Below, piece after piece: positions 1 to 7,656 of a stretch of DNA of 41,372 nucleotides; the first letter of the stretch is position 1; each line of letters starts with the position of its first letter. Both the position numbers and the translations under genes were made by a program. The notes under the pieces were generated by a model. That model worked only from the letters and a program-made list of their open reading frames with translations, searched no databases and was not told the DNA's origin. The DNA lies in contig JAAHGF010000008.1 of NCBI GenBank assembly GCA_010672585.1, forward strand, positions 465,616-506,987, in the 5' to 3' direction. This DNA is from Okeania sp. SIO1I7 (GTDB lineage: Bacteria; Cyanobacteriota; Cyanobacteriia; Cyanobacteriales; Microcoleaceae).

Positions 1-1
1 A

Positions 2-118
2 TTTAGACGCTTAAGCAAGGATTATGAGGTGTATTCAGATGTGAGTGAAGCCATGATTTATGGCTCTCTAATTCACCTTATGGTTAGGCGACTGGCCAAT
101 TTAATATTTACTTTATAA
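2..118 (+). pseudogene. IS transposase, C-terminal end only (cut by window edge)
   Basis: An open frame enters from the left edge and gives 38 residues before TAA at 116-118. It contains RRLSKDYEVYSDVSEAMIYG and then HLMVRRLA. This pattern (RLSKDYE, SEAMIY, then a basic hydrophobic tail) is the usual C-terminus of DDE transposases of the IS5 type. The rest of the gene lies outside the window, so it is not known whether the element is intact. An inverted-repeat terminus follows 59 bp downstream (ending at 177), which suggests the gene belongs to that element. Family assignment is by eye. Confidence 0.7.
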
Positions 119-177
119 ATCAGCTCTAAAACTAAAAGCAATAGCTGATGGCTGATAGCTGACCGCTGAATGCTTAC
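119..177 (+). mobile_element. Right end of the IS element (family 1 terminus)
   Basis: The non-coding tail after the transposase stop ends in GCTGAATGCTTAC at 165-177. The same 13-mer closes the short element at 38928-39132, and its reverse complement GTAAGCATTCAGC opens that element and the one at 36083. Its inner part (ATAGCTGATGGCTGATAGC) also matches, in reverse complement, the repeat starting at 17884. This looks like the right terminal inverted repeat of the IS. The left end is outside the window. Confidence 0.6.
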
Positions 178-321
178 CAAACTAGAAGACAAAATAATTA
201 TTCTGGGATTGTTGACTATGAACTAATTGAAAACTATCAATTTTATGACTTAATGGGGCTTTTAAACCCTGTTATTCATACAGAAGCATTACTGAATTTT
301 ATTTTCAATTCTGAAGATTGA
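178..321 (+). pseudogene. Gene remnant flanking the IS insertion
   Basis: Directly after the IS terminus an open frame without a start codon runs 47 codons to TGA at 319-321. It contains ELIENYQFYDLMGLLNPVIH. The composition looks protein-like and the frame begins abruptly at the element boundary, as expected for the 3' part of a gene cut by insertion. I do not recognise the family. It could be chance in AT-rich DNA. Confidence 0.3.
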
Positions 322-523
322 TAACTGAATTATTTTTTGGTAAATTAACATCTATCTAGATTAAATTTTTACTGAAAATTGTTAGTCTAGTTCTAAGTAT
401 TATACCAAGCGTAAAAAAAGAATGTTACGAATTAATTTGGGCAATTAAAATACTTTATAGGAGATGTCTCTTGGACAAAAAAGATAAATTCAGACCTAAA
501 AACTGCTATTAAAGCTATTCATT

Positions 524-552
524 CTGACTCCTGACTCCTGACTCCTGACTCT
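524..552. repeat. STRR heptamer repeat (CTGACTC)
   Basis: About four tandem copies of the 7-bp unit CTGACTC lie upstream of the aldo/keto reductase gene. This is a short tandemly repeated repetitive sequence of the kind typical of filamentous cyanobacteria. The same unit recurs at about 7603, 19968, 22975 and 27668. Confidence 0.85.
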
Positions 553-625
553 TAAGAAATATCCTAGCTATTTGTAGCAAACATTTATCAATTTGTATTA
601 TACACTAATTAGGATTTTTTTGAAC

Positions 626-1570
626 ATGGCAACAACTACTTTAGGTAAAACAGGAATAACTGTTAATCCCATTTGTATTGGCACTTGGGCATGGGGGGAT
701 AAATTTTTCTGGAATTATGGTAGTAATTATGGAGCTAATGAAGTAGAAGCTGCTTTTCAAACTTCCTTAGAAGCAGGGATAAATTTCTTTGATACTGCTG
801 AAGTTTATGGCAATGGTTTATCAGAAGAATTGCTGGGAAAATTTATGCAAAAAACTGAACAAACTGTGCAAATTGCGACTAAATATGGTCCTGTTCCTTG
901 GCGTTTTTTTCCAGAGTCTATTGCTGATGCTGTTACTGCTAGTTTGAAACGATTAATGTTGCCGAAAGTTACTCTTTATCAAGTACATTGGCCGTTTACT
1001 TTTTTTATGAGTCAGGAAACTTTATTAAATGCTTTGGCTGATGAAGTAAAACAGGGCAGAATTGAAGCGGTTGGTGTTAGTAATTATTCGGCGGAAGAGA
1101 TGCGTCAAGCTCATGCAATTCTGGAAAAACGAGGGGTAATTTTAGCAACTAATCAGGTGAGATATTCTCTGCTTTCTCGACAAATTGAAGCTCAAGGAAT
1201 TTTAGATACAGCGAGAGAATTAGGGGTGACAATTTTAGCTTATAGTCCTTTGGCTCAAGGTTTATTAACTGGGAAATATACTGTGGAAAAACCGCCGACT
1301 GGTGCTCGTCAATTTGACTCTCGTTTCCAGAAAAATGGTTTGGAAAAAATTGCTCCTGTGATGTCTTTGTTAAAACAAATTGGTGAAAAATATGACAAAA
1401 CTCTGGCTCAGGTTGCTCTGAATTGGTTGGTTTTTCAAGATGGTGTGATTCCTATTGCTGGTTGTAAAAATTCTGAACAAGTTCGACAAAATTTAGGGGC
1501 TATTGGTTGGGAGATGAGTCAAGAGGAATTTAATCAGTTGGAAGAAGTTACTCGTCCTTGGTTGAAATAA
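626..1570 (+). CDS. Aldo/keto reductase family oxidoreductase
   Basis: A 314-aa NADPH-dependent (beta/alpha)8-barrel oxidoreductase. The ATG at 626 (MATTTLGKTGI) was chosen over the in-frame one at 593 because the family starts at the first beta-hairpin and AGGA lies 11 bp upstream. The catalytic tetrad is visible: D56 and Y61 in FFDTAEVYG, K86 in ATKYG, H121 in YQVHWP. The C-terminal cofactor-binding part follows (GVIPIAGCKNSEQVRQNLGA). Length and motifs fit the YajO/Tas-like group common in cyanobacteria. The substrate cannot be told from sequence. It is monocistronic; upstream are repeats and downstream is degenerate DNA. Confidence 0.92.
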   Translation: MATTTLGKTGITVNPICIGTWAWGDKFFWNYGSNYGANEVEAAFQTSLEAGINFFDTAEVYGNGLSEELLGKFMQKTEQTVQIATKYGPVPWRFFPESIADAVTASLKRLMLPKVTLYQVHWPFTFFMSQETLLNALADEVKQGRIEAVGVSNYSAEEMRQAHAILEKRGVILATNQVRYSLLSRQIEAQGILDTARELGVTILAYSPLAQGLLTGKYTVEKPPTGARQFDSRFQKNGLEKIAPVMSLLKQIGEKYDKTLAQVALNWLVFQDGVIPIAGCKNSEQVRQNLGAIGWEMSQEEFNQLEEVTRPWLK

Positions 1571-1703
1571 TAGGAAAGGAAAGGTTGGAATTTTGCTTTT
1601 GTCTTTCCTACAACTACAACGTTGCAGTTAATTTAATTATTTATTAGTTCAGCTAGAATGGCGATCGCTCCTTTTTGTCTAAAAGTCTCTTTTTTTGTGT
1701 TGA

Positions 1704-1997
1704 ATAAAAAGTCATACTTGTGGGCGAACTCCCCCCAATATACTTATACTACCACGGCTTTTTACCGAATGCAATCTATCTTCCTCTCTAGATTTTTTTG
1801 AAGCTCCACAAAATGAAAATTTTGCTAATGTACTACCCATATATTGTGTAACCGGATTCTATATTGTGGGAATTGACCAATCAGAACCTACTATTATTAA
1901 ATTCATTCTGGGTCTGGGTCTTGTTTGGGCGATCGCTCTGACTAAATTCTATATAAATGGTGAAAATCATGTAGTGCGGGCATCTTGCCCGCCATAG
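1704..1997 (+). pseudogene. Possible degenerate membrane-protein fragment
   Basis: An open frame of 97 codons without ATG. Its second half reads as plausible protein: DFFEAPQNENFANVLPIYCV, then a hydrophobic stretch containing KFILGLGLVWAIALTKFYI. It ends inside a dispersed hairpin repeat (1976-1992). The lack of a start codon or ribosome site and its short length argue for a gene remnant. The family is not recognised, and it may not be coding. The rest of 1571-2027 shows nothing else. Confidence 0.25.
1976..1992. repeat. Short hairpin repeat
   Basis: A perfect GCGGGC/GCCCGC stem around a 5-nt loop. A related sequence with weaker pairing (GCGAGCATCTTGCTTGC) occurs near 27962, so it is a dispersed hairpin rather than a terminator. 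No T-run follows. Confidence 0.6.
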
Positions 1998-2027
1998 GTG
2001 TACCTCACAAAAACGGGAAGCGCTATA

Positions 2028-2184
2028 CTATTCCACCGTAACCGACTTCGCCAAATTCCGTGGCTAATCCACATCCAAACCACAATGAGCAGCAATATGA
2101 TAAGCTAACAACTGCAAAGGAATAACAGTCAACATCGGCGACAACAACTCATCCACCGCAGGCACCGCTAACACATTATCAAAC
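2028..2184 (-). pseudogene. Duplicated 3' end of glmS (remnant)
   Basis: This stretch aligns without gaps to the last 157 bp of the intact glmS gene (4418-4574), with 13 mismatches before the end of the match. It encodes the GlmS C-terminus, from the [20 protein letters not shown] region to SVTVE and stop. One substitution turns the Gln codon of DVDQPRN into TAG, so the copy is non-functional. It lies about 2.2 kb downstream of glmS in the same orientation. The intervening block carries a toxin-antitoxin pair and a membrane protein, so the copy may be the displaced 3' end left by a site-specific integration. Confidence 0.9.
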
Positions 2185-2208
2185 AATCGGCGATCGCACT
2201 GATAACTG

Positions 2209-2571
2209 TTAAATAGGCAAATTGCGAACTCGGAAAGCATCATCGCTGACTGAAATAATTACCCCTGCGAATAATTGATTTTGACATTGACTCAGAACAT
2301 TTTCTAATTGAGCGTTAACATTATTATAATTCTGATTTTTTAATCTAAAGATAATAACACTCGGTAAAGCACCCCCACTCCATGCTAGTAAATTGGTAAA
2401 ATCTAAGTCCATTGTTAATACAATTCGTTCCTAAGTTATAGCTTTAGCTAAGATATTTTCATCTGCCAATCTTTGTAACCCTTGTTCTCTTAAACGAACA
2501 ATATCATAGCCTTGATTTCGGAGCCATTATACAGTTCTTTGAGAAATACCCACATCTGCTAGAAACTTCAT
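2209..2571 (-). pseudogene. DUF5615 (PIN-like) toxin, inactivated by two nonsense codons
   Basis: Read on the minus strand from ATG at 2571 the frame gives MKFLADVGISQRTV, stop, WLRNQGYDIVRLREQG...AIT, stop, ERIVLTMDLDFTNLLAWSGG... and ends RVRNLPI at 2209. This is the full length (about 120 codons) of a DUF5615 protein, the PIN-like toxin partner of DUF433 antitoxins, with the family's MKFLAD start and LTxDxDF motif. Two in-frame TAA/TAG codons break it without any frameshift. Its ATG overlaps the stop of the upstream antitoxin by 4 bp (ATGA), the classic coupled arrangement. Only the last 67 codons remain as an open frame. The dead toxin is well supported; its former activity is inferred from the family. 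Confidence 0.8.
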
Positions 2572-2822
2572 TTTACCGATTCTAACTCCTGCCTTTTTTC
2601 AATAGGAATAACTCTTTCTTCAGCTAACCAAGCAGCATCAAACAAACATTGTTTAATATCCTCTAATTCTAAATCAGGATATTCCTCTAAAATTTCCTGA
2701 TTAGGTTTCCCATTAGCAACTAAATTCTGAATTAAATAAACAGGTATTCGAGGAATGCGAAGACAAGCTTTTCCTGTCATAACTTTCGGGTCAAAAGTGA
2801 TTCGGTCTAGTTGTTTGAACAT
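2568..2822 (-). CDS. DUF433 family antitoxin-like protein
   Basis: An 84-aa protein starting MFKQLDRITFDPKVMTGKAC, with the DUF433 pattern: a start on an Arg-Ile strand, the P-x-V-x-x-G-K/R-P/A-C core, and a helix-turn-helix-like tail (LVANGKPNQEILEEYPDLEL). DUF433 proteins pair with DUF5615 PIN-like toxins, and a DUF5615 pseudogene follows with a 4-bp overlap. A 27-bp tandem duplication gives a second in-frame ATG at 2849 with an identical AAAGGA site, so a form with nine extra residues can also be made. With the toxin dead, the antitoxin is an orphan. The frame is intact and likely translated. Assignment is by pattern recognition. Confidence 0.8.
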   Translation of the reverse strand: MFKQLDRITFDPKVMTGKACLRIPRIPVYLIQNLVANGKPNQEILEEYPDLELEDIKQCLFDAAWLAEERVIPIEKRQELESVK

Positions 2823-2864
2823 GATTCTATTTTCCTTTTGTTTGAACATGATTCTATTTTCCTT
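2811..2864. repeat. Perfect 27-bp tandem duplication over the DUF433 start
   Basis: Positions 2811-2837 and 2838-2864 are identical. Each unit holds the ribosome-binding sequence, the ATG and the first codons of the DUF433 gene. Because 27 is a multiple of three the frame is preserved, which doubles the translation initiation region. Confidence 0.9.
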
Positions 2865-3087
2865 TTTTTACAAAAAAAAATCAGTTTTTTCCACTCATAA
2901 CTCTGTAATATCAAGATATTCAGCACTTTTATAAAAATATCTTTCAGGTAGTCTTGTTATAATAAAGTTAAAGTTAGGAGGCCAAAAAATATCCAGTAAA
3001 AAGAAATATAAACCCCCAGTTATGATACAGATACTTTCGTATTATTTACTGTCTCAATAACCTTAACTATATATGGAGTAATTAAAA

Positions 3088-3813
3088 ATGAGTATTCTCT
3101 CTGAACTTAAAAGTAGGAAACTTGGATTAATAGAATTAATCTCTATGGGGTTTGATGTTTATCTGAAAAACTTGAAACCTATCCTACTGCTTTTTTGTAC
3201 AATAAGTTTGCCTTTCTCGATAATTATGTCAGCTTTGACAACTGAGGTTCAAAATAGTCCTTCTGGATTATTTTTAGCATTTTATTATGTTTTTTTGATT
3301 TTTTTCATTCTTGTAAGTTCTATCTATTACATAGCCGTATCAGTTATTACAGATAATTATGTTCACGAAAGAAATACCAATTATCAAAGTGTTGTCAAAA
3401 AAATATTTGCGAGCTTAGTTCCTCTATTTTTATTAAGTTTTAGGTTTTGGATTAATTATTTTCTCCGATGTCTACTACTTTTAATACCAGGAATAATTTA
3501 CCTCATCAATAATGGATATTATGGGCTTGCTTTTATTCTCCGAGACCAAAAGGGGGAAGCCTCTTTCCTTTATAGTCGCTCTATAGTTGAAGGTAATTGG
3601 TGGAGAGTTTTCTTCTTCAGTTTTTTAGTGGGTTTAATATCTATTGGATTACAAACAGTCTTTAGTCAATTCTTGAATACTATTCCTTTTATAAACCCTT
3701 TTTGGGTGTCCGTACTTTCAGAAACCTTACCCACATTTATCACAATTGGAATTAGCCTTGGTGATATACTTCTATTTCTTAACTTAGAGTTCCAAAAAAA
3801 TTTGGAGAGCTGA
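3088..3813 (+). CDS. Polytopic membrane protein of unknown function
   Basis: A 241-aa protein with about six hydrophobic segments (roughly residues 30-50, 63-88, 110-150 as two, 170-195 and 205-230). A TGGAG ribosome site lies about 10 bp upstream of ATG. The region FLYSRSIVEGNWWRVFFFSF resembles the 'S-x-x-L-V-K-G-N-W-W-R-V-F' motif of bacterial DUF975/GPDPase-membrane-domain-like proteins, which lack known catalysis, but this is only a resemblance. It stands alone in the block between the two glmS 3' ends and could be island cargo. No operon partner is seen. Confidence 0.7.
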   Translation: MSILSELKSRKLGLIELISMGFDVYLKNLKPILLLFCTISLPFSIIMSALTTEVQNSPSGLFLAFYYVFLIFFILVSSIYYIAVSVITDNYVHERNTNYQSVVKKIFASLVPLFLLSFRFWINYFLRCLLLLIPGIIYLINNGYYGLAFILRDQKGEASFLYSRSIVEGNWWRVFFFSFLVGLISIGLQTVFSQFLNTIPFINPFWVSVLSETLPTFITIGISLGDILLFLNLEFQKNLES

Positions 3814-3857
3814 TTAAATCCTAATCATTATAGAACCCATTTCCTATCTATAAATAG

Positions 3858-3954
3858 GACTTACGCAGAAACCGAGTTTATTTGCGGAAATTTCGTGGTT
3901 TTAACAACAAAATCGCGACAATAAACCCGGTTTCTTGAACACTTTGTGTAAGTC
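3858..3954. mobile_element. 97-bp element with inverted ends (GACTTACGCA)
   Basis: Left end GACTTACGCA and right end TGTGTAAGTC are inverted repeats with one mismatch. Inside them AAACCGAGTTTATT pairs with AATAAACCCGGTTTCT, giving one long hairpin-forming unit. It looks like a small palindromic MITE-like element. No clear target duplication was found. Confidence 0.6.
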
Positions 3955-4091
3955 TTGATTATATCCAACCTCCCTACTTTGTGGTCTACTCATACCATTT
4001 TAATTTTAATAAATTTACCCCGTAAATATAAATTATTAAGCCCCCTTTCAAAGCTATCCCTTATAAGGAACTCCTGAAACCCTTGTAGGAA

Positions 4092-4137
4092 GGTGGGGAA
4101 GAGGGGGAAGAGGGGGAAGAGGGGGAAGAGGGGGAAG
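4092..4137. repeat. 9-bp tandem repeat (GAGGGGGAA)
   Basis: Four to five copies of a 9-bp G-rich unit. The Phe-Pro-Leu repeat peptide it encodes on the minus strand is a by-product of the repeat. Confidence 0.8.
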
Positions 4138-4284
4138 TAAGAATTTTGTCTACAGTCCTCACACTTGCGTGTATTTTTCAATACAATTTTCTCCCGAAAA
4201 AGCCGCTCTTAGACTTACACATAACTTGTCTTTTTTGTCTACGTTTTATGTTAAGAAAGATGTTTATAAAGCATAGCTTTCAAA

Positions 4285-4402
4285 GTGGGGTTTGGGGGGA
4301 TTAAAAATCAAGTATTTCCACAGAAGATACTGATAACTGAAAAGGGGAGTTTGGTGAGATTAAAAATCAAGTATTTCAACAGAAAATACTGATAACTGAT
4401 AA
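4285..4402. repeat. 59-bp tandem duplication downstream of glmS
   Basis: Two near-identical 59-bp units (about 4285-4343 and 4344-4402) share GATTAAAAATCAAGTATTTC and a CTGATAACTGA tail. The second runs into a CTGATAA heptamer array (4388-4413) that ends a few bases from the glmS stop codon. Confidence 0.75.
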
Positions 4403-4417
4403 CTGATAACTGAAACA

Positions 4418-6301
4418 TTACTCCACAGTCACCGACTTCGCCAAATTTCGCGGCTGATCAACATCCAAACCACGGTGAGCAGCAATATGATAAGCTAACA
4501 ACTGCAAAGGAATAACTGTCAACATCGGCGACAACAACTCATCCACCGCAGGCACTGCCAACACATTATCAAAAACATCCGCTTCGGTACTTTCAGGAGT
4601 CACCCCAATTAACTGCGCATCTCTCGCTTTAGCTTCCTGAGCATTAGAAAGCACCTTTTCATAAACTAAACCAGGCATAGCTATCGCTACTACTGGCACC
4701 TTATCATCCAACAAAGCGATCGGACCATGTTTCATCTCACCAGCAGGATATCCTTCCGCATGAATATAACTAATTTCCTTCAGTTTCAAAGCACCTTCTA
4801 AAGCAATTGGATAATTAATTCCTCTACCCACAAATATAAAATCTTGAGTATCATTAAACTGGTGAGCAAAATCTTCTATTTGGCTATCTTGAGTTTCTAA
4901 TATCTGTTCCATTTGTGCAGGTATCTGTCGCAAACCATTAATAATTTCTGCAATTTCTTCACCAGATAAATATTGTTTTTGCCAGCTTAATTCTAAAGCT
5001 AATAAATAAAAAGCCATTACCTGTGCCACAAACGTTTTAGTTGCAGCAACACCAATTTCAATACCTCCCCGAATATCAATAATTTGAGTTACTAAATTAG
5101 CAATAGAACTTTCACTCCGATTAGTAATTCCTAGCAACCTTGATGAAAATTCGGCTGGTTTATCTAAACGCCGTTGTTGTTCCATTGCCAAAGCTGCCAA
5201 AGTATCTGCTGTTTCTCCAGATTGAGTCACACCAATTGTTAGAGTATTTTTTCTCAGAGGAGAAGGAGCATAACGAGCTTCAGAAGCATAATTAACTGTA
5301 GTAGAAATTCCCGCTAATTGTTCCAATAAATATTTCCCAATTAAACTAGCGTGCCAACTCGTACCACAGGCAAATATTTCAACTTGTTCTAAGTCTTGAT
5401 AGAGAGCAGGCGATAAATCTAAATTAGTCGGAGAAACAGCATCGTTATTAATATCCCAATCACTATTAATATAAGTTTCTAAACAACCCCGGATAACATT
5501 TGGTTGCTCGTAAATTTCCTTGAGCATAAAATGTTTAAAAATATTTTTCTCAACTAAAGTCGGACTCCAGTTAAGAATACGGGGAACTTTATTCAAGCGA
5601 TCGCCTGCAAAGTTATAAATTTCCACCCCCAGAGGTGTTAAACGAGCTATTTCACCATTTTCTAAACTGACAACAACTTGAGTATGAGATACAAGAGCAG
5701 GAGTATCAGAAGCACAGAAAAATTCTCCCTGTCCTAAACCAATAGATAGAGGTGCTTGCTGTCTAGCAACAATAAGTTCATTGGGATAGTCTGCACAAAT
5801 AACAGCGATCGCAAATGCTCCATCCAGTTTATTCACAGTTTGACGTACCGCTTCTAAAAATGCTTCCCTTTTGCCTTCAGCAAAACTAGATAAAAATTCT
5901 GCGATCGAGTGGGGGATAACTTCCGTATCAGTATCAGAAATAAATTTATGTCCCCGCTCTTCTAATTCTTTGCGTAACTCTCGGTAATTTTCAACAATTC
6001 CATTTTGAACTACTGCCACTCGTCCAGTATCATCAGTATGAGGATGAGCATTGTATTCTTCCGGTTTGCCATGAGTTGCCCAACGAGTGTGACCAATACC
6101 AATATTCGCTGGTGTTTCTATTCCGGTCAATTTTTCTCGTAGGTTGTGTAGTTTACCCTTAGCGCGGACAGATTTAATTTGACCCTCCCAAACAGTGGCC
6201 AATCCGGCAGAATCATAGCCCCGATATTCTAGTTTTTCTAGTCCAGATAGTAAAACTTCTGTAGCTGACTGCGTACCAATATAACCAACAATTCCACACA
6301 T
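4418..6301 (-). CDS. glmS: Glutamine--fructose-6-phosphate aminotransferase (isomerizing)
   Basis: GlmS converts fructose-6-phosphate and glutamine to glucosamine-6-phosphate, the first step to UDP-GlcNAc for peptidoglycan and lipid A. The 627-aa protein is full length. After Met removal the N-terminal Cys (MCGIVGYIG) is the Ntn nucleophile of the glutaminase half (residues 2 to about 240; GHTRWATHGKP and FAIAVI motifs visible). Two SIS sugar-isomerase domains follow (ACGTSWHASLIGK with VTQSGETADTL, then FVGRGINYPIALEGALKLKE), and the canonical tail DQPRNLAKSVTVE closes it. AGGAG lies 11 bp before ATG. No glmS ribozyme-like leader is evident. Its last 157 bp occur again at 2028-2184. Confidence 0.98.
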   Translation of the reverse strand: MCGIVGYIGTQSATEVLLSGLEKLEYRGYDSAGLATVWEGQIKSVRAKGKLHNLREKLTGIETPANIGIGHTRWATHGKPEEYNAHPHTDDTGRVAVVQNGIVENYRELRKELEERGHKFISDTDTEVIPHSIAEFLSSFAEGKREAFLEAVRQTVNKLDGAFAIAVICADYPNELIVARQQAPLSIGLGQGEFFCASDTPALVSHTQVVVSLENGEIARLTPLGVEIYNFAGDRLNKVPRILNWSPTLVEKNIFKHFMLKEIYEQPNVIRGCLETYINSDWDINNDAVSPTNLDLSPALYQDLEQVEIFACGTSWHASLIGKYLLEQLAGISTTVNYASEARYAPSPLRKNTLTIGVTQSGETADTLAALAMEQQRRLDKPAEFSSRLLGITNRSESSIANLVTQIIDIRGGIEIGVAATKTFVAQVMAFYLLALELSWQKQYLSGEEIAEIINGLRQIPAQMEQILETQDSQIEDFAHQFNDTQDFIFVGRGINYPIALEGALKLKEISYIHAEGYPAGEMKHGPIALLDDKVPVVAIAMPGLVYEKVLSNAQEAKARDAQLIGVTPESTEADVFDNVLAVPAVDELLSPMLTVIPLQLLAYHIAAHRGLDVDQPRNLAKSVTVE

Positions 6302-6376
6302 TTTATTTGTTGCTCCTAGTAACTTTAAAATAACTATTTAAGATATACTCGCCCAAAATTACTCATTCCGCAGCAC

Positions 6377-6406
6377 AAAAAAATAGGGGGACTGATTTCC
6401 CCCTAT
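6377..6406 (-). terminator. Second copy of the psaC-type terminator
   Basis: On the minus strand a stem ATAGGGGG/CCCCCTAT is followed by a run of seven T. It resembles the psaC terminator at 6653-6683, including flanking sequence up to the TATGTAAT at the far side, so the two appear to be duplicated copies with a small mobile element between them. It may back up psaC termination upstream of glmS. Confidence 0.65.
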
Positions 6407-6432
6407 CAATTTTGAATTACAAATGTATTATG

Positions 6433-6590
6433 TAATATACAAATCCGGTTGATTGGTTAAGTTTTTAGGAGTTAGATAGGGGAGCCGTCGGATTGACGAC
6501 GTAAAATAGAAGGAGAGAGAACTACAAAGATGAGCGTAGTTATGACGATTGGAGAATTTTTTGGTGTCCAATCAAACGGATTTGATATTA
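6433..6590. mobile_element. 158-bp element with CAAATCCGG-type inverted ends
   Basis: The left end reads TAATATACAAATCCGG then TTGATTGG. The right end is its imperfect inverse (CCAATCAAACGG, then ATTTGATATTA). The right half recurs in reverse orientation at about 19893-19967, over the Rieske gene 3' end, sharing CCAATCGTCATAACTAC. A 37-codon frame (6530-6643) with a good Shine-Dalgarno overlaps it but is probably not a gene. No target duplication was seen. Confidence 0.6.
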
Positions 6591-6652
6591 CACCCTTAAC
6601 CCTCAAGTTAAATTATCGGGATTACGGAAACACTCAAAAATAATGTAGAAAG

Positions 6653-6683
6653 CAAAAAAAACAGGGGGAATAATTTTCCCCCT
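6653..6683 (-). terminator. Rho-independent terminator of psaC
   Basis: On the minus strand AGGGGGAAAATTATTCCCCCT folds into a strong stem directly followed by eight T. It lies about 90 bp past the psaC stop codon, as expected for this highly expressed monocistronic gene. Confidence 0.85.
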
Positions 6684-6770
6684 ACCGAATTTTTGATTTT
6701 TAATTTTTATATGTAATTTTTCAACCCTCTATTAAATCTCAAATCAAAAATAAATAGAGGGAAGTTAGTA

Positions 6771-7019
<249 letters not shown>

Positions 7020-7232
7020 TTAAATTCTCCCAACAAATTGATTTTGCCGTACCTGCATAAAGGCAGATGAGACAGCAAGTTTTAGAAGTGAATGCTTCGA
7101 CTTAGTTTACCGCACCACTTCTCATCCTTGATAAACATTGTTGAAAAACTTAAAATATCTCAATGTTCGGGTAAATTAGTGGTGAATGACCAAACTTTTT
7201 CAGAGTAGAGAAGGGCGTCTCTGAATTTATTT

Positions 7233-7469
7233 AGGGTTTGCGCTCAAAAGTCTTTTAGTATGGGTAGGAGACAGGAGACAGGAGACAGGAGTCAGGGGAA
7301 TGAGCTAGGAGGTAGGAGCAAGAATTGTCCCAAGATTGTTCTGCCCAACTATGAGCCTAAAATACGCTCCTTTTTGAGCAAAATCAACTGAAACAGGCGC
7401 ACTTTTTTCGACCCAAAAAGGCTAAAACCCTTAGTCTGTAAATACTTTTAGATTTAATCAGCAAGCCCT
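7233..7469 (+). mobile_element. Family 2 short element, complete copy
   Basis: Ends are AGGGTTTGC and GCAAGCCCT, imperfect inverted repeats. The interior starts with a GGAGACA heptamer array (7266-7297) and contains CTCCTTTTTGAGC, CAGGCGCACTTTTTTCG, AAAAAGGCTAAAAC and a TTTAATCAGCAAGCCCT tail. The same architecture recurs at 28384, 37506, 37915 and 39391, all in the same orientation. Flanks share only short AT-rich matches (ATTTAT), so the target duplication is unclear. It has no coding capacity. Confidence 0.75.
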
Positions 7470-7602
7470 ATTTATGGGAAAAAGTAAATATTAGCAACTA
7501 GGGGATTTGCTTGAAAAGCTTCAGGCCAGGGGCAAGTTACTCAGACCAAAGCAAAAAAAATTTCCTAACTCCTGATTATACGGGCGAATGCCGTTCGCCC
7601 CC

Positions 7603-7644
7603 TACTCCTGACTCCTGACTCCTGACTTCTGAATCCTGACTCCT
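7603..7644. repeat. STRR array (CTGACTC variants)
   Basis: Tandem CTGACTC/CTGAATC/CTGACTT units end about 13 bp from the stop codon of the CCG-domain gene. Confidence 0.8.
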
Positions 7645-7656
7645 AACGAAGGCTGT

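Noticed and set aside
4418-4440. Tn7-type attachment at the glmS 3' end
   Set aside because: No tns/tni genes or Tn7-like ends were seen, and Tn7 insertion would not duplicate 157 bp of glmS.
6302-6432. glmS ribozyme or other riboswitch upstream of glmS
   Set aside because: Only about 70 bp of simple AT-rich DNA and a terminator hairpin precede the gene; no conserved ribozyme core is visible.
6530-6643. A 37-codon plus-strand ORF (MSVVMTIGEFFGVQSNGFDI...) with a good AAGGAG site
   Set aside because: It lies largely inside a repeated element (6433-6590) whose right half recurs near 19893-19967 in a non-coding role, and it resembles no known photosynthetic small protein.
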